A DNA stretch of 41,734 nucleotides, from NCBI RefSeq assembly GCF_019091455.1, contig NZ_JAGXJN010000052.1, forward strand, positions 1-41,734. The letters are read 5' to 3'. Each line of letters opens with the position of its first letter. Position 1 is the stretch's first letter. Origin of the DNA: Chitinophaga sp. GbtcB8. Its GTDB lineage: Bacteria; Bacteroidota; Bacteroidia; Chitinophagales; Chitinophagaceae. Under the pieces are notes generated by a model, which had not been told where the DNA came from, did no database searches, and saw only the letters and a list, made by a program, of their open reading frames with translations. Shown here in pieces: positions 25,034-34,408 of this stretch. Both the position numbers and the translations under genes were made by a program.

Positions 25034-28000
25034 TTAGAAAATGGCATTTAAACCCAGGATAAACTGGCGTGTAAGCGGATAGTTACCATAGTCTACCCCA
25101 AAGTTTGTATCCACACCGCTCACGGCAGGGTCCAGCCCTTTGTAACCGGTAATGGTGAACAGGTTAACGGCCTGTACATATATCTTCAGCTTTTCCATAC
25201 CAATAGTACGGATAGTGGATGCGGGCAGCGTATAGCTCAGCTGCACATTGCGGGCCCGCAGGTAAGCGCCATTCTCCATGTAGTAAGAGTTAGGCTGGGT
25301 ATTGGTGCTGAAGTTGGATACATCCTCAAAAATGGGTACGGTAGTGCCTTTGTTCTCAGGTGTCCAGGAATCGCGTACACGGCCGCTGATGGCCTGCCCC
25401 GGGAAAGAGGGGAAGAAGTCGGTGAACCAGCGGGTGTAGTTAATTACCTTGGCGCCGGTTACGGCGTAGAGGAACACGTTAAAATCAAAACCTTTGTAAC
25501 CGACGGTGATATCCAGGCCGGAGGTCACACGGGGATTGGGATCGCCAAAGAAGGTACGGTCGGCGGCCGTGATCTTTTTATCGCCATCCACATCCCGGTA
25601 CTTGAAACGGCCGGGGGCAGCGCCATCCTGTGCAGCGCTGTTCTTTACATCATTATCGTCCTGGAAAAGACCTACTACATCATAACCAAAGAAGGCGGAA
25701 ATAGGTTGCCCTACGGCATTACGGGTAAAAGTACCGATACGGGATGAACCAAAGCTGTTACCATCAAAGTAGTCTACCCCTTCGGACAGCTTGGTGATCT
25801 TGTTCTTATATGTTGTTAAGGTTAAATTGGCTTCGTAACGCCAGTTCCTGGCAAAGTTGCCGCGTTTAATGAGCTGCATATCTATGCCTTTATTGCTCAT
25901 ACTGGCTACGTTAATGGTAGGATAAGTTACCTGACCTACTGTACCGGGTAGTTCCGGGTTAAAGAGCAGATTGCTGGTCTTTTTATTATAGATATCAAAT
26001 ATAAAGTCCAGTGTGTTGTTGAACAAGGTTGCATCCAGACCTACGTTGGTGGTGATGTTGGTTTCCCAACGGCCTTCCGGATTACCGATCCTGGCTTTGT
26101 TAATACCTTCGAAGGTGGCAGTGCTGGCCCCGTCTATGGCGTAAGCAGAGAAGGAGGCGCTGGCGGCGTACAGGTTGTACTGGTTGTTCAGATCTATACG
26201 CTGATTACCCATTTTACCCCAGCCACCGCGGAGCTTTAATTCATTGATCCAGGAAACACCTTTCAGGAACTCTTCCTGGCTAACGCGCCAGCCGGCGGAA
26301 ACGGCCGGGAAGGTACCATAACGGTTGGCGATACCAAAGTTGGAGGAACCATCCCTTCTGAGCACGGCGCTGATCAGGTAACGGTCCATCAGGGTATAAT
26401 CCACTTTACCAAAGATGGAGAAGATATCATTACCAGGGCTGCCTTCACTGCCTACGGTACGGCCGGATGACTGGGTACCGGTAAGGGTGCGGTAGTTCAC
26501 TACATTAGTAAAAGGGTTGAGGCCTGTACCGTTCATATCACGGCCGGCACCATCACGGATGGCTTCTATGCCTACCAGGGCTTTAATATTATTTACCCCA
26601 AAAGTATGCTCATAGCGCATGGTGTTGGTCCAGGTCCAGCTGTAGCCATACCCTGAATTTTCATACAGCTGATCGCTACCTATGTTTTCAGAATTCTCAT
26701 AGGTACGGGAGGTAATACCGTTTGCATAAAAGCTAAACAGATTACCACCAAAGCTGCTGCGGAAGGTGAGGTCTTTTAAGATGTCTGCCTCTGCATATAC
26801 GTTACCGAAAATACCGAAGGCATGACCTTTATTATCTTTTGAACGGGTTTGGTTGGCTACCGGGTTACTGGGGTTATTAAACCCTTTGGCTGCAGTACCG
26901 GCCCAGCCCCCAAATTCATCATATATAGGGATCAGCGGGTTCATACGGTAAGCCAGGGATATGGCGTTACCCTCATTCAGGTTGGTAAGCTGCGGGTTAT
27001 CGCGGAAGGTCATCTGAATGTTTTCCCCAATGCGCACCCGGTTCTTGATAGAGAACTCTGAGTTGGCGCGGATGGAGTAACGTTTCAGGTAAGTGCTCAG
27101 CACTACCCCTTCCTGGTTATAATACCCGAAACCTGCGTAGAAGCGGGAATTTTCACTACCGCCGGACAGGCCTACTGCATGCTGCTGAATGGGCGCTGTG
27201 CGGGTAATTGCATCATACCAGTCCGTTCCGGCTTTGTTAGCTTTTACGATCTGGTAAATGTCGCCTTTATTAAAATCTACATTGTATTTGCTGGCATCAA
27301 TGGCCGGATCACCGGCAAACACACCGGTTTTGCCGCCTGCCAGGATATAGTCCGGCAGCACGGGATTTACGCCAGTACCGTACTGGGGGTGGGTAGGGTT
27401 GCCATTAGCTTCTACCTTACCGGCATTACGTTCAGCTATCCAGGTCCATTTGGCGGTTTCTTCCGGGTTCAGGATATCAAAACCTTTACCGGGTGTTTGC
27501 CAGCCATAGGAACCATCGTAGGTTACCTGGATCTTACCGTCATTACGGCGGCTGCCATGTTTAGTGGTGATCACAATTACGCCTGCAGAGGCACGGGCGC
27601 CGTAAATGGAGGCGGAACCGGCATCTTTCAGCACGGTAGTGGTTTCAATATCAAAACTGTTAAGGTTTTCGATACTGAAGGTAGGCACCCCATCCACAAT
27701 GTACAGCGGTTCGTTACCGGCAAAAGAGGCAAAACCCCTGATGCGCACCAGGCTGGTGGTACCTGGCTGGCCGGAGGACAATACCGTTAAACCGGCTACG
27801 CGGCCCTGCAACTGCTGTTCTGCGTTACCGGCCGGTACGGCTACCAGCTCTTTTGCTTTTACAGTGGATACAGCGCCAATGATATCTTTGCGCTGCTGGG
27901 TGGTGTACCCTGTTACCACTAGCTCATTGAGCGCACTGGCAGAGGTTTCCAGGCTAATGTTGTAGACAGAGCCCGCTCCTACGGTGAGCTCCTGTTGTTT

Positions 28001-28246
28001 GTACCCTACGAAAGAAACTACCAGTGTTGCGTTGTTGGGTACCGTTAATGAAAAGACACCGCTCACATCTGTGACGGTGCCAGTGCTGGTACCTTTTACC
28101 TGAACGGTTGCACCCGTAACAGGTTCATTGTTTTCTGCAGTAATTTTCCCGGAAATTTTCTTGGTTTGGGCAAAGGTGCTGTTGACGCAAAGTAGTAATA
28201 ACATGCAACAGCACCCTGCCACCAGGCTGTGGTAGATTTTTTTCAT
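25034..28246 (-). CDS. SusC/RagA family TonB-linked outer membrane transporter
   Basis: 1070 residues with signal peptide (to about residue 26, TFAQ). A carboxypeptidase-regulatory-like domain follows (about 30-115, GKITAENNEPVTGATVQVKGTSTGTVTDVSG). The SusC plug comes next with LNELVVTGYTTQQRKDIIGA and VRIRGFASFAGNEPLYIVDG, then DAGSASIYGARASAGVIVITTKHG. The rest is a 22-strand TonB-dependent beta-barrel ending in Phe (QFILGLNAIF). It imports the SusD-bound ligand with TonB energy. Length is typical. It is first in the leftward susC-susD-VCBS-VHPO run, starting in a 321-nt gap shared with a divergent gene. No anti-sigma or sigma-factor gene is seen next to it, so it is probably not under an adjacent ECF system. 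Confidence 0.97.
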   Translation of the reverse strand: MKKIYHSLVAGCCCMLLLLCVNSTFAQTKKISGKITAENNEPVTGATVQVKGTSTGTVTDVSGVFSLTVPNNATLVVSFVGYKQQELTVGAGSVYNISLETSASALNELVVTGYTTQQRKDIIGAVSTVKAKELVAVPAGNAEQQLQGRVAGLTVLSSGQPGTTSLVRIRGFASFAGNEPLYIVDGVPTFSIENLNSFDIETTTVLKDAGSASIYGARASAGVIVITTKHGSRRNDGKIQVTYDGSYGWQTPGKGFDILNPEETAKWTWIAERNAGKVEANGNPTHPQYGTGVNPVLPDYILAGGKTGVFAGDPAIDASKYNVDFNKGDIYQIVKANKAGTDWYDAITRTAPIQQHAVGLSGGSENSRFYAGFGYYNQEGVVLSTYLKRYSIRANSEFSIKNRVRIGENIQMTFRDNPQLTNLNEGNAISLAYRMNPLIPIYDEFGGWAGTAAKGFNNPSNPVANQTRSKDNKGHAFGIFGNVYAEADILKDLTFRSSFGGNLFSFYANGITSRTYENSENIGSDQLYENSGYGYSWTWTNTMRYEHTFGVNNIKALVGIEAIRDGAGRDMNGTGLNPFTNVVNYRTLTGTQSSGRTVGSEGSPGNDIFSIFGKVDYTLMDRYLISAVLRRDGSSNFGIANRYGTFPAVSAGWRVSQEEFLKGVSWINELKLRGGWGKMGNQRIDLNNQYNLYAASASFSAYAIDGASTATFEGINKARIGNPEGRWETNITTNVGLDATLFNNTLDFIFDIYNKKTSNLLFNPELPGTVGQVTYPTINVASMSNKGIDMQLIKRGNFARNWRYEANLTLTTYKNKITKLSEGVDYFDGNSFGSSRIGTFTRNAVGQPISAFFGYDVVGLFQDDNDVKNSAAQDGAAPGRFKYRDVDGDKKITAADRTFFGDPNPRVTSGLDITVGYKGFDFNVFLYAVTGAKVINYTRWFTDFFPSFPGQAISGRVRDSWTPENKGTTVPIFEDVSNFSTNTQPNSYYMENGAYLRARNVQLSYTLPASTIRTIGMEKLKIYVQAVNLFTITGYKGLDPAVSGVDTNFGVDYGNYPLTRQFILGLNAIF

Positions 28247-28567
28247 AACGTGGCTTTATAAAGACTTAATAGTGTGTAATTATGTGATTATCTTTTAGAA
28301 GATTTTGGTCTTTTTAAGTTAACATGGAAAAGCTTTACTTGATTCGCATAAATAGATAACAAGTCCTGGCTAAATAGATTTTGGTTGTTGTACGGGCTCT
28401 TTCTCACTTATCATGCTCGTTTGCCTGACCAATTTATAACTTTATTTTAACATTTACAAGTGTTTATTTAACGTTTTTGAAAAAATCTTCGCTGAATGCC
28501 AACACACTGTATAAAATAACCGTATTTCATATAAACATTTATAATTTGTGTTAAAAAGCTATATATC
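28247..28567. other. Divergent promoter region of susC and the TMEM220-like gene
   Basis: Non-coding and A/T-rich. It must contain two divergent promoters. Near the plus-strand gene, ATAATTTGTG (about 28539-28548) resembles a Bacteroidota promoter element. TTTAACGTTTTTG (around 28469) has a LacI-like CG centre but is weak. The susC leader appears long. No gene is seen. Confidence 0.4.
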
Positions 28568-28993
28568 ATGAAAATCTTCATGAAAATATTCAACATACTA
28601 TTTTGCCTGGTTTTTATTGTATTTGCCGGTTTACAATACAACGATCCGGACCCTTATGTGTGGATGCCCATTTACCTGTATGCTGCAGTGCTGTGTGCGC
28701 TGGCGGCGCGTAAACAGTTTTACCGGGGCGCTTACCTGGCAGGGGTATTTGTGTACCTGGCCTATGCGGTATACCTGTTCTTTGACAAATACGGGGTAAT
28801 GGACTGGGCCGTACACCACCATGCGGAAAATATTGCTGAAACCATGAAGGCCACCAAACCCTGGATTGAAGAAACCCGGGAGTTCTTTGGCCTGTTCATC
28901 CTGATCATTGTGCTGCTGATCGATTATACCTATGCCAGCCAACGGTCGCTGAAAAAGCAAAGGAAGGAGATGATGAAGATCACGAAGCGGTGA
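28568..28993 (+). CDS. Transmembrane protein 220-like (TMEM220 family)
   Basis: 141-residue integral membrane protein with about four hydrophobic helices: FNILFCLVFIVFAGLQYNDP, YLYAAVLCALAA, YLAGVFVYLAYAVYLFF and FFGLFILIIVLLIDYTYA. The QYNDPDPYVWMPIY segment after the first helix is the hallmark of the TMEM220 family, found in animals and many Bacteroidota. Function is unknown throughout the family. Two close in-frame ATGs exist at 28568 and 28580; either leaves the first helix intact. It is a lone plus-strand gene, divergent from susC and convergent with the redoxin gene. Confidence 0.85.
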   Translation: MKIFMKIFNILFCLVFIVFAGLQYNDPDPYVWMPIYLYAAVLCALAARKQFYRGAYLAGVFVYLAYAVYLFFDKYGVMDWAVHHHAENIAETMKATKPWIEETREFFGLFILIIVLLIDYTYASQRSLKKQRKEMMKITKR

Positions 28994-28997
28994 TCTT
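28976..28997 (+). terminator. Possible hairpin over the TMEM220-like stop codon
   Basis: AAGATCAC (28976-28983) and GTGATCTT (28990-28997) pair exactly with a 6-nt loop and contain the stop codon. There is only a weak T-run after it. Confidence 0.35.
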
Positions 28998-29158
28998 TGC
29001 ATGTGGGGGCATGTAGGGTTTTATGTAGGGGGGAGGAGTTGCGCACCAATGTCGCAGCAATTACGGGGCCTTTTTAGGAGGGAAGGGTACCAGTTGCACC
29101 CGAATAGGACAGCAATGGAATTGCCCCTCATTTTGAGTACCTGACATGAACTTCACTA

Positions 29159-29202
29159 GGGATCCACTAGGGAAAAACATGGGATCCAGTAGGGAAAGAC
29201 AT
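29159..29202. repeat. 22-nt direct tandem repeat
   Basis: Two adjacent copies (29159-29180 and 29181-29202), each starting GGGATCCA, differ at two positions. A third, degenerate piece follows. They lie between the convergent TMEM220-like and redoxin genes, just past the latter's stop. No gene is seen in 28994-29219. Confidence 0.75.
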
Positions 29203-29219
29203 GAGAAAGACACGGGAAT

Positions 29220-30341
29220 TCAATAATACCTCCCTATCAGCTTATTCTCCACAATAGCTTTGCGCAGCTCCAGCATGTTCACCGCGCCCTGGTGCCGGTA
29301 CACAATGTTACCGCCGGGCTCTACCAACACGGTATATGGTAAAGCACCCTGCCAGTCCGGGTCTACAGCTTCTATAAGCTGGTATTTATCGCTGCCTGAG
29401 TACAGGTAATTCTTATTGGAGGCCTGCAGCTTTTTAAGCTGGGCCAGGGCTTTGCTCATTTTCTCCGGGCTATCAGTGGTAATGGTAATAAATTCAAAAT
29501 CCCGCTCCCGGTACATACGGTCGGTATCTATAAAGGCAGGCAGCTCCTGTATGCAGGGGCCGCACCAGGTGGCCCAGATATTAATGAGGCGCAGCTTATC
29601 GCCCTTGTTCTTTAATAATTCTTTGATGCCGGCGGCATCCAGGGTATCCAGGCTTACGGGGCGCTGGGCCCATTCTTTATACAGCTGTGCGTTATACTCA
29701 TCTTTCCAGGCCCATTTAATAGAGCAGCCAAAGGTTTTCTGCACCGGTGTTTTCACTTCCTCATGGTGCAGTACTGCATCAATAGCCCCGCGGATATCCT
29801 CTGCCTGGCCGGTGCCGGGTTTTTCCTTACTATCCAGGCGGCCGGTGTAGCGCAGCTTGCGGCCCTCATCAAAAATAAAGGCATGGGGCGTGGCTACCGG
29901 CCCATAGGCCAGGGCTACCTTCTGATCATCGCCATCATATAAATACGGGAAGTTAAAAACGTGTTGTTTGGCGCGGAGCTGCATTTCCTCATAGGTATCT
30001 CCCATTTCCGTATAACCCAGCTCACCCAGGTTCACGGCTGTAGGGCTGTTAGGGGATATGACCACCACGGCTACCTGCTGCGGGCCATAGTCTTTGGCCA
30101 GCTGTTTAATACGCTCTTCATAAGCCTGTGCCGTGGGGCAATGGTTGCAGCTAAAAACAATAGCCAGCACTTTGGCTTTAGCAAAACTGGTGAGGGTATA
30201 GGTTTTACCATCCGTGCCTTTCAGGGAAAAGGCAGGCGCCGCAGCGCCAATGGATAAGGTTTTGGGCTCCGGGTGATGGCTTTGAGCCATGGCGGGTAAT
30301 ACAAAAACCATTAACAGGAGGTAAAGCAGTTGTTTTTTCAT
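29220..30341 (-). CDS. Two-domain exported redoxin-thioredoxin fusion
   Basis: 373 residues with a signal peptide (MKKQLLYLLLMVFVLPAMAQ). Residues about 28-195 are a redoxin/AhpC-TSA-like domain with the motif FSCNHCPTA (Cys65, Cys68). Residues about 205-373 are a TlpA/ResA-like thioredoxin domain with NIWATWCGPCIQE (Cys260, Cys263) and the cis-Pro loop ALPYTVLVEPGG. The two active sites in one periplasmic polypeptide suggest a thiol relay or combined peroxide/disulfide reduction, but no partner gene lies beside it. Each domain is known alone; the fusion is less usual. It is a single minus-strand gene convergent with the TMEM220-like gene. Confidence 0.9.
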   Translation of the reverse strand: MKKQLLYLLLMVFVLPAMAQSHHPEPKTLSIGAAAPAFSLKGTDGKTYTLTSFAKAKVLAIVFSCNHCPTAQAYEERIKQLAKDYGPQQVAVVVISPNSPTAVNLGELGYTEMGDTYEEMQLRAKQHVFNFPYLYDGDDQKVALAYGPVATPHAFIFDEGRKLRYTGRLDSKEKPGTGQAEDIRGAIDAVLHHEEVKTPVQKTFGCSIKWAWKDEYNAQLYKEWAQRPVSLDTLDAAGIKELLKNKGDKLRLINIWATWCGPCIQELPAFIDTDRMYRERDFEFITITTDSPEKMSKALAQLKKLQASNKNYLYSGSDKYQLIEAVDPDWQGALPYTVLVEPGGNIVYRHQGAVNMLELRKAIVENKLIGRYY

Positions 30342-30515
30342 AACTGAAATATGGGTTGGGAACGGGGTAATAAGTTAAGGAAAGATAATGGGATTTGGAA
30401 GGGGTGAAAGATTTGATGAGGTGGTTGGGCTGGGTGTCTGCAAAAAGAAAAGCCATGAAGGGCTTTTACGGATGAAGTATAGTGGAATAATTATGTGCTG
30501 ATCTTTTTGTTCCTG

Positions 30516-30791
30516 TTAATGGAGCCGTTTTAACGGAGGCGTTCGGAAAGGCACCCATTCTGCGATCTTTTCAATATCGTCTTTTATGACTTTGAGATCT
30601 TTGTCGATGGAATCAAATCTTTGATCCATTGAATCGAACCTACGGTCCATTGAATCGAGTCTGCTATCAATAGCATCGAATCTTTTGTCAATCATGTCAA
30701 ATTTTTTATCAATGGCATTGAATCTTTGTTCAGACCTTTGTTCCATTGAATCAAATTTCGCTAGTAGCTGTTCAAGGACATTGTTATCCAT
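30516..30791 (-). CDS. Short coiled-coil protein with heptad repeats
   Basis: 91 residues. Residues about 14-65 are a run of seven-residue units of the type F-D-x-I/M-D-x-R/K (for example KFDMIDKRFDAIDSRLDSMD), giving a long parallel or antiparallel coiled coil. The end (EWVPFRTPPLKRLH) is a short basic tail. At DNA level the units are 21-bp repeats, so copy number may vary between strains. Similar short heptad proteins occur in toxin-antitoxin, phage and transposon-linked settings, but no partner is seen here. Function unknown. The Met at 30791 is the only good start. Confidence 0.65.
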   Translation of the reverse strand: MDNNVLEQLLAKFDSMEQRSEQRFNAIDKKFDMIDKRFDAIDSRLDSMDRRFDSMDQRFDSIDKDLKVIKDDIEKIAEWVPFRTPPLKRLH

Positions 30792-30918
30792 TTCTACAAG
30801 ATTTATACGATTGCTAAGATAATTAGTTTTTATACACGAGCCAAATGTTTAAAAATCAATCGATAAGAGATATATCAACTTAATATTTCACATTAAAAAG
30901 CTTTCAAATTTTAATCAA

Positions 30919-30948
30919 AAAGGGCAGCCTGATACCAGGCTGCCCTTT
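30919..30948 (-). terminator. Strong intrinsic terminator of the ThuA-fusion operon
   Basis: AAAGGGCAGCCTG (30919-30931) and CAGGCTGCCCTTT (30936-30948) pair exactly over an ATAC loop. The minus strand continues TTTTTGATTAAAA. It lies 23 nt after the stop at 30972. Confidence 0.9.
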
Positions 30949-30971
30949 ACTTGAACAACTTTATAATTAAA

Positions 30972-33900
30972 CTATTTTGACATTAACTGCCAGCTGGCAA
31001 TTGCTACCGGCGCTTGTTCTGCAGCATCGGCTGCTTTTAAACGGAGGTAAATAGTATGCTGCCTGGCATCTGATATTGGTGCAAAGGTAATGAGCGCAGT
31101 ATTAGGCGCTGGCACGGTTTTCATGCCGGGGCCAATTGTTACCTCACCCAGCTTGGTGCCTTGCAGGCCATCCAGCAACACTTCTACCGTGTAGCCATAT
31201 TGCGGGGCCTTTTGTGCAAAGTAGGTAAGCTCAATACCGGTTACTTCGGTAAGGTCTATATGATCATAAGCGGCCCAGCCGGTTACGTTGGCAGCCGGCA
31301 ACAGGTACTTTTGCCCGTCTACACTAAAGGTGGATACCCCATCGGCCTTATCATAATCCGCTGCAGACAGCTTAGCGTTAAACAGCTCCGCAGCTGCAGT
31401 ACCGGTAATAGGTTTAATACCAGGACCGCCTTTATCCGTATAGCTGGCCATCAGGTAAAACACGCCTTTATCTTTCAGCGGGTTACCCAGGGTAGGATCT
31501 ATAGAGCTGTTCAGCGGCAGGGATTGTGGTTTCTTGGCATCTGCCGACTGTGACATAATGTATTCCACGATCTGGTGCGCTTCCCCGCTGGTAATAGTGG
31601 GGTGGGCCGACATTGCAGTTTCTCCCCAAACACCACCACCACCTTTAATGATCTTATTGGCCAGGTAGTCCGGTGCAGCAGGATCGCTCTTATACTTTTC
31701 CGCTACTTCCTTAAAGGAAGGCCCGATGGATTTTTCATCCAGCTTATGACAGGTTTTACAATCGCTGGCTTCCATCATATTCTTACCGGCAATGGCGCCG
31801 GAAATAATCTGGTGGCCCTGCGGCAAGGCGGCTTTATCGCGGCCTTCCACATACTCCGCTTTTACAAAGATGCTGGATGCATCCAGCTTACCATCTGCGC
31901 TGTTGCCATCTTCCTTATCATTCACAGTTACCGTGTAGTGTACCTGTTTACCCGGGAAGTAGAACATCTTGTTACCAATGATATCTATTTTCACATCCGG
32001 GGTTTCATTACCGGCATATAAGGTAGTGGTATAACTGCGGGTGCTGGCGCCTTTATCATCGGTCACCTCTACGGCTACCGGGTATTCACCGGCAGTAGTA
32101 TAGGTATATTCTTCCTCCGGCTCTGTAGTTTCCTTTTTGCTGCCATTGCCAAAGTACCACAGGTATTTCAGCTTATCGCCATCCGGGTCTATAGAGCTGC
32201 GGGCGCTGAGCTTTACTTTAAAGGGCAGGCCGCCGGTGAGCTTATTTACCGTTAATACGGCTTTAGGCGCACGGTTGCCACCATTGTAATCTATACGCAC
32301 CAGCGCTGCATCCGGATTTTTGCTGAACCAGCCATTACCATATTCCAGGATGTAGATACGGCCATCCGGGCCCATTTCCATATCAATAGGCGCATTAAGC
32401 TTGGTATGCTCCATAAAGGGCTCCATTTTGGAGTAGCTGCCATCCGGGTTCAGTGTTACGGCTTTGATCCAGCCACGTACCCAGTCATAAATAAACAGCT
32501 TACCATTATAGTAGTCCGGGAAGCGGGTGGCCTGCTGGTTGGCATACAGATCACTGTAGTATACAGGACCTGCCATGGCATTACGGCCACCGCTGCCTAC
32601 CTGCGGGAAGTCGGGCGATTTGGCATACGGATACCAGATAAAGGCCGGCTGCGCGGGCGGAAGGTCTTTTATACCGGTATTGTTACGCGAATTATTTACC
32701 GGGTGGGCAGGGTCAAATGCAGGACCGCTTTCACCGGTTTCATAATTATACAAACGGTAGGGGTAGTTGTTGCCTACAAACATGGGGTAACCAAAGTTAC
32801 CGGCTTTTTTAGCCTGGTTCACTTCATCATAACCACGGGGGCCGCGGTTAGGATCATCGTTGTTGGCATCCGGGCCTACCTCACCCCAGTACAGGTAACC
32901 ATTCTTTTTATCTACAGAGATACGATACGGATTTCGTGTACCCATTACGTATATCTCCGGCCGGGTATTTTTGGTACCTGGTTTAAAGAGGTTACCTTCC
33001 GGTATGGAATAGCTGCCGTCTTCATTCACTTTTATACGTAAGATCTTACCCCGCAGGTCGTTACTGTTGGCGCCTGTACGGCGGTCATCGTACTGCAGGT
33101 GGCCGGGGCGGTCGTCCAGGGGCGCGTACCCTTTACTCACATATTTCTGGCCTGGTTCATCAAACGGTGTACTGTTATCGCCGGTAGAGAGGTACAGCAA
33201 GCCGCTGGCATCAAACGTTAACGAGCCACCGGTATGGCAGCAGATATTACGTTGTGAGTACAGCTGCAGGATGATCTTTTCAGATGCCGTATCCAGCTTA
33301 TTATTCTCGAACTTAAAGCGCGACAGGCGATTCACAGACGTATCTGCCGGTGAATAGTATAAATAAACGTAGTGGTTATTCTTAAAATCGGGATCGGCTG
33401 TAATACCCAGCAAACCTTCTTCTGCATTTACATTGGGTACATCTGTTTTGTAATACACCCGTAAGGACCCTGCCTGTGTGATTTTTTTGGTGGCCTGATC
33501 AAAGTACAGGATCTCACCACGGCGTTGTACCACCAGTATGTTCAGATCCGGCAGTATAGCCATTTCCGTTGGTTCAAAGAACTCACCGGAGATCAGCACA
33601 TTTTTGGTAAAACGATCCTCTTCCGGTACACGCAGTGTAGTGGCTTTGCTGTAATCCATGTACTGGTTGCTGCCAATGGCATATTTAATGCCGCCCAGTA
33701 AATGTTTCAGGTAGTTTGGCTCCGTATAACTTTCATCGGTATGCCCTAGCTCTGTATAAAAAGCGCGGCCGCCGTCAAAGTCGTGATACCAGCTTATGGG
33801 GTGCTCGCCCATGGTGCCGCCCTGGTAAGTTTTTTCATCTACCGTTATGAGCACATGCGTGGTTTTATCCAGCTTTTTGAAGTTATACCACTCATCGGAA

Positions 33901-34394
33901 TGCTCCCATTTCTCCGGCAGGTCTTTGGTGGCCTGAAAGGTTTTATCCTTTATGGTTAAGGTAGCCTTATGCACGCCGGGCGGGTGATTATCAAAGTAAG
34001 CGCCTACCAGCTGGCCATACCAGCCCCAATCGTACTCCGTATCTGTAGCGGCATGCACCCCTACAAATCCGCCGCCGGCTTGTATGTAGCGTTCAAAATC
34101 TGCTTCCTGGTAGTTGTTTAAAACATCGCCGGTGGTGTTCAGGAAAATAACGGCTGCGTATTGCTGCAGGCTGTCTTCCCGGAACCGGTCGGCATTTTCT
34201 GTGGTATCCACATCAAAGCCATTCTCTTCGCCCAGCTTCTGAATTGCTTTGATGCCGGCAGGTATAGAGGAATGACGAAAACCCATGGTTTTAGAAAACA
34301 CCAGTACTTTGGGTTTTCCGGGACGGGTTTTGTGACAAGCGGTTATGAGGACGCCCAGGCCCAGCATTACCGTAATAGCTAGTATGTATCTCAT
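30972..34394 (-). CDS. Multidomain lipoprotein: ThuA, glucose/sorbosone dehydrogenase-like, PKD, cytochrome c and C-terminal domain
   Basis: 1140 residues with a lipoprotein signal (LGVLITAC), so it is envelope-anchored. Domains in order: ThuA (about 28-242, VLVFSKTMGFRHSSIP, HAATDTEYDW, WYHDFDGGRAFYTELGH); a glucose/sorbosone dehydrogenase-type beta-propeller (about 255-705, with CCHTGGSLTFDASGLLYLST), usually PQQ-dependent; a PKD domain (about 711-800, DPDGDKLKYLWYFGNGS); cytochrome c with heme motif CKTCH at 879-883; and a C-terminal carbohydrate-binding-like domain (about 980-1140). It could oxidise a sugar and pass electrons to its own heme. It is the last gene of the leftward 31-40 kb run, 14 nt after the stand-alone ThuA gene, and is followed by a strong terminator. 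Its ThuA and heme domains resemble the two stand-alone proteins upstream. Confidence 0.92.
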   Translation of the reverse strand: MRYILAITVMLGLGVLITACHKTRPGKPKVLVFSKTMGFRHSSIPAGIKAIQKLGEENGFDVDTTENADRFREDSLQQYAAVIFLNTTGDVLNNYQEADFERYIQAGGGFVGVHAATDTEYDWGWYGQLVGAYFDNHPPGVHKATLTIKDKTFQATKDLPEKWEHSDEWYNFKKLDKTTHVLITVDEKTYQGGTMGEHPISWYHDFDGGRAFYTELGHTDESYTEPNYLKHLLGGIKYAIGSNQYMDYSKATTLRVPEEDRFTKNVLISGEFFEPTEMAILPDLNILVVQRRGEILYFDQATKKITQAGSLRVYYKTDVPNVNAEEGLLGITADPDFKNNHYVYLYYSPADTSVNRLSRFKFENNKLDTASEKIILQLYSQRNICCHTGGSLTFDASGLLYLSTGDNSTPFDEPGQKYVSKGYAPLDDRPGHLQYDDRRTGANSNDLRGKILRIKVNEDGSYSIPEGNLFKPGTKNTRPEIYVMGTRNPYRISVDKKNGYLYWGEVGPDANNDDPNRGPRGYDEVNQAKKAGNFGYPMFVGNNYPYRLYNYETGESGPAFDPAHPVNNSRNNTGIKDLPPAQPAFIWYPYAKSPDFPQVGSGGRNAMAGPVYYSDLYANQQATRFPDYYNGKLFIYDWVRGWIKAVTLNPDGSYSKMEPFMEHTKLNAPIDMEMGPDGRIYILEYGNGWFSKNPDAALVRIDYNGGNRAPKAVLTVNKLTGGLPFKVKLSARSSIDPDGDKLKYLWYFGNGSKKETTEPEEEYTYTTAGEYPVAVEVTDDKGASTRSYTTTLYAGNETPDVKIDIIGNKMFYFPGKQVHYTVTVNDKEDGNSADGKLDASSIFVKAEYVEGRDKAALPQGHQIISGAIAGKNMMEASDCKTCHKLDEKSIGPSFKEVAEKYKSDPAAPDYLANKIIKGGGGVWGETAMSAHPTITSGEAHQIVEYIMSQSADAKKPQSLPLNSSIDPTLGNPLKDKGVFYLMASYTDKGGPGIKPITGTAAAELFNAKLSAADYDKADGVSTFSVDGQKYLLPAANVTGWAAYDHIDLTEVTGIELTYFAQKAPQYGYTVEVLLDGLQGTKLGEVTIGPGMKTVPAPNTALITFAPISDARQHTIYLRLKAADAAEQAPVAIASWQLMSK

Positions 34395-34408
34395 TTTATG
34401 GTAAGTGC

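Noticed and set aside
27179..27790. 203-codon plus-strand frame opposite susC
   Set aside because: Antisense shadow; no motif.
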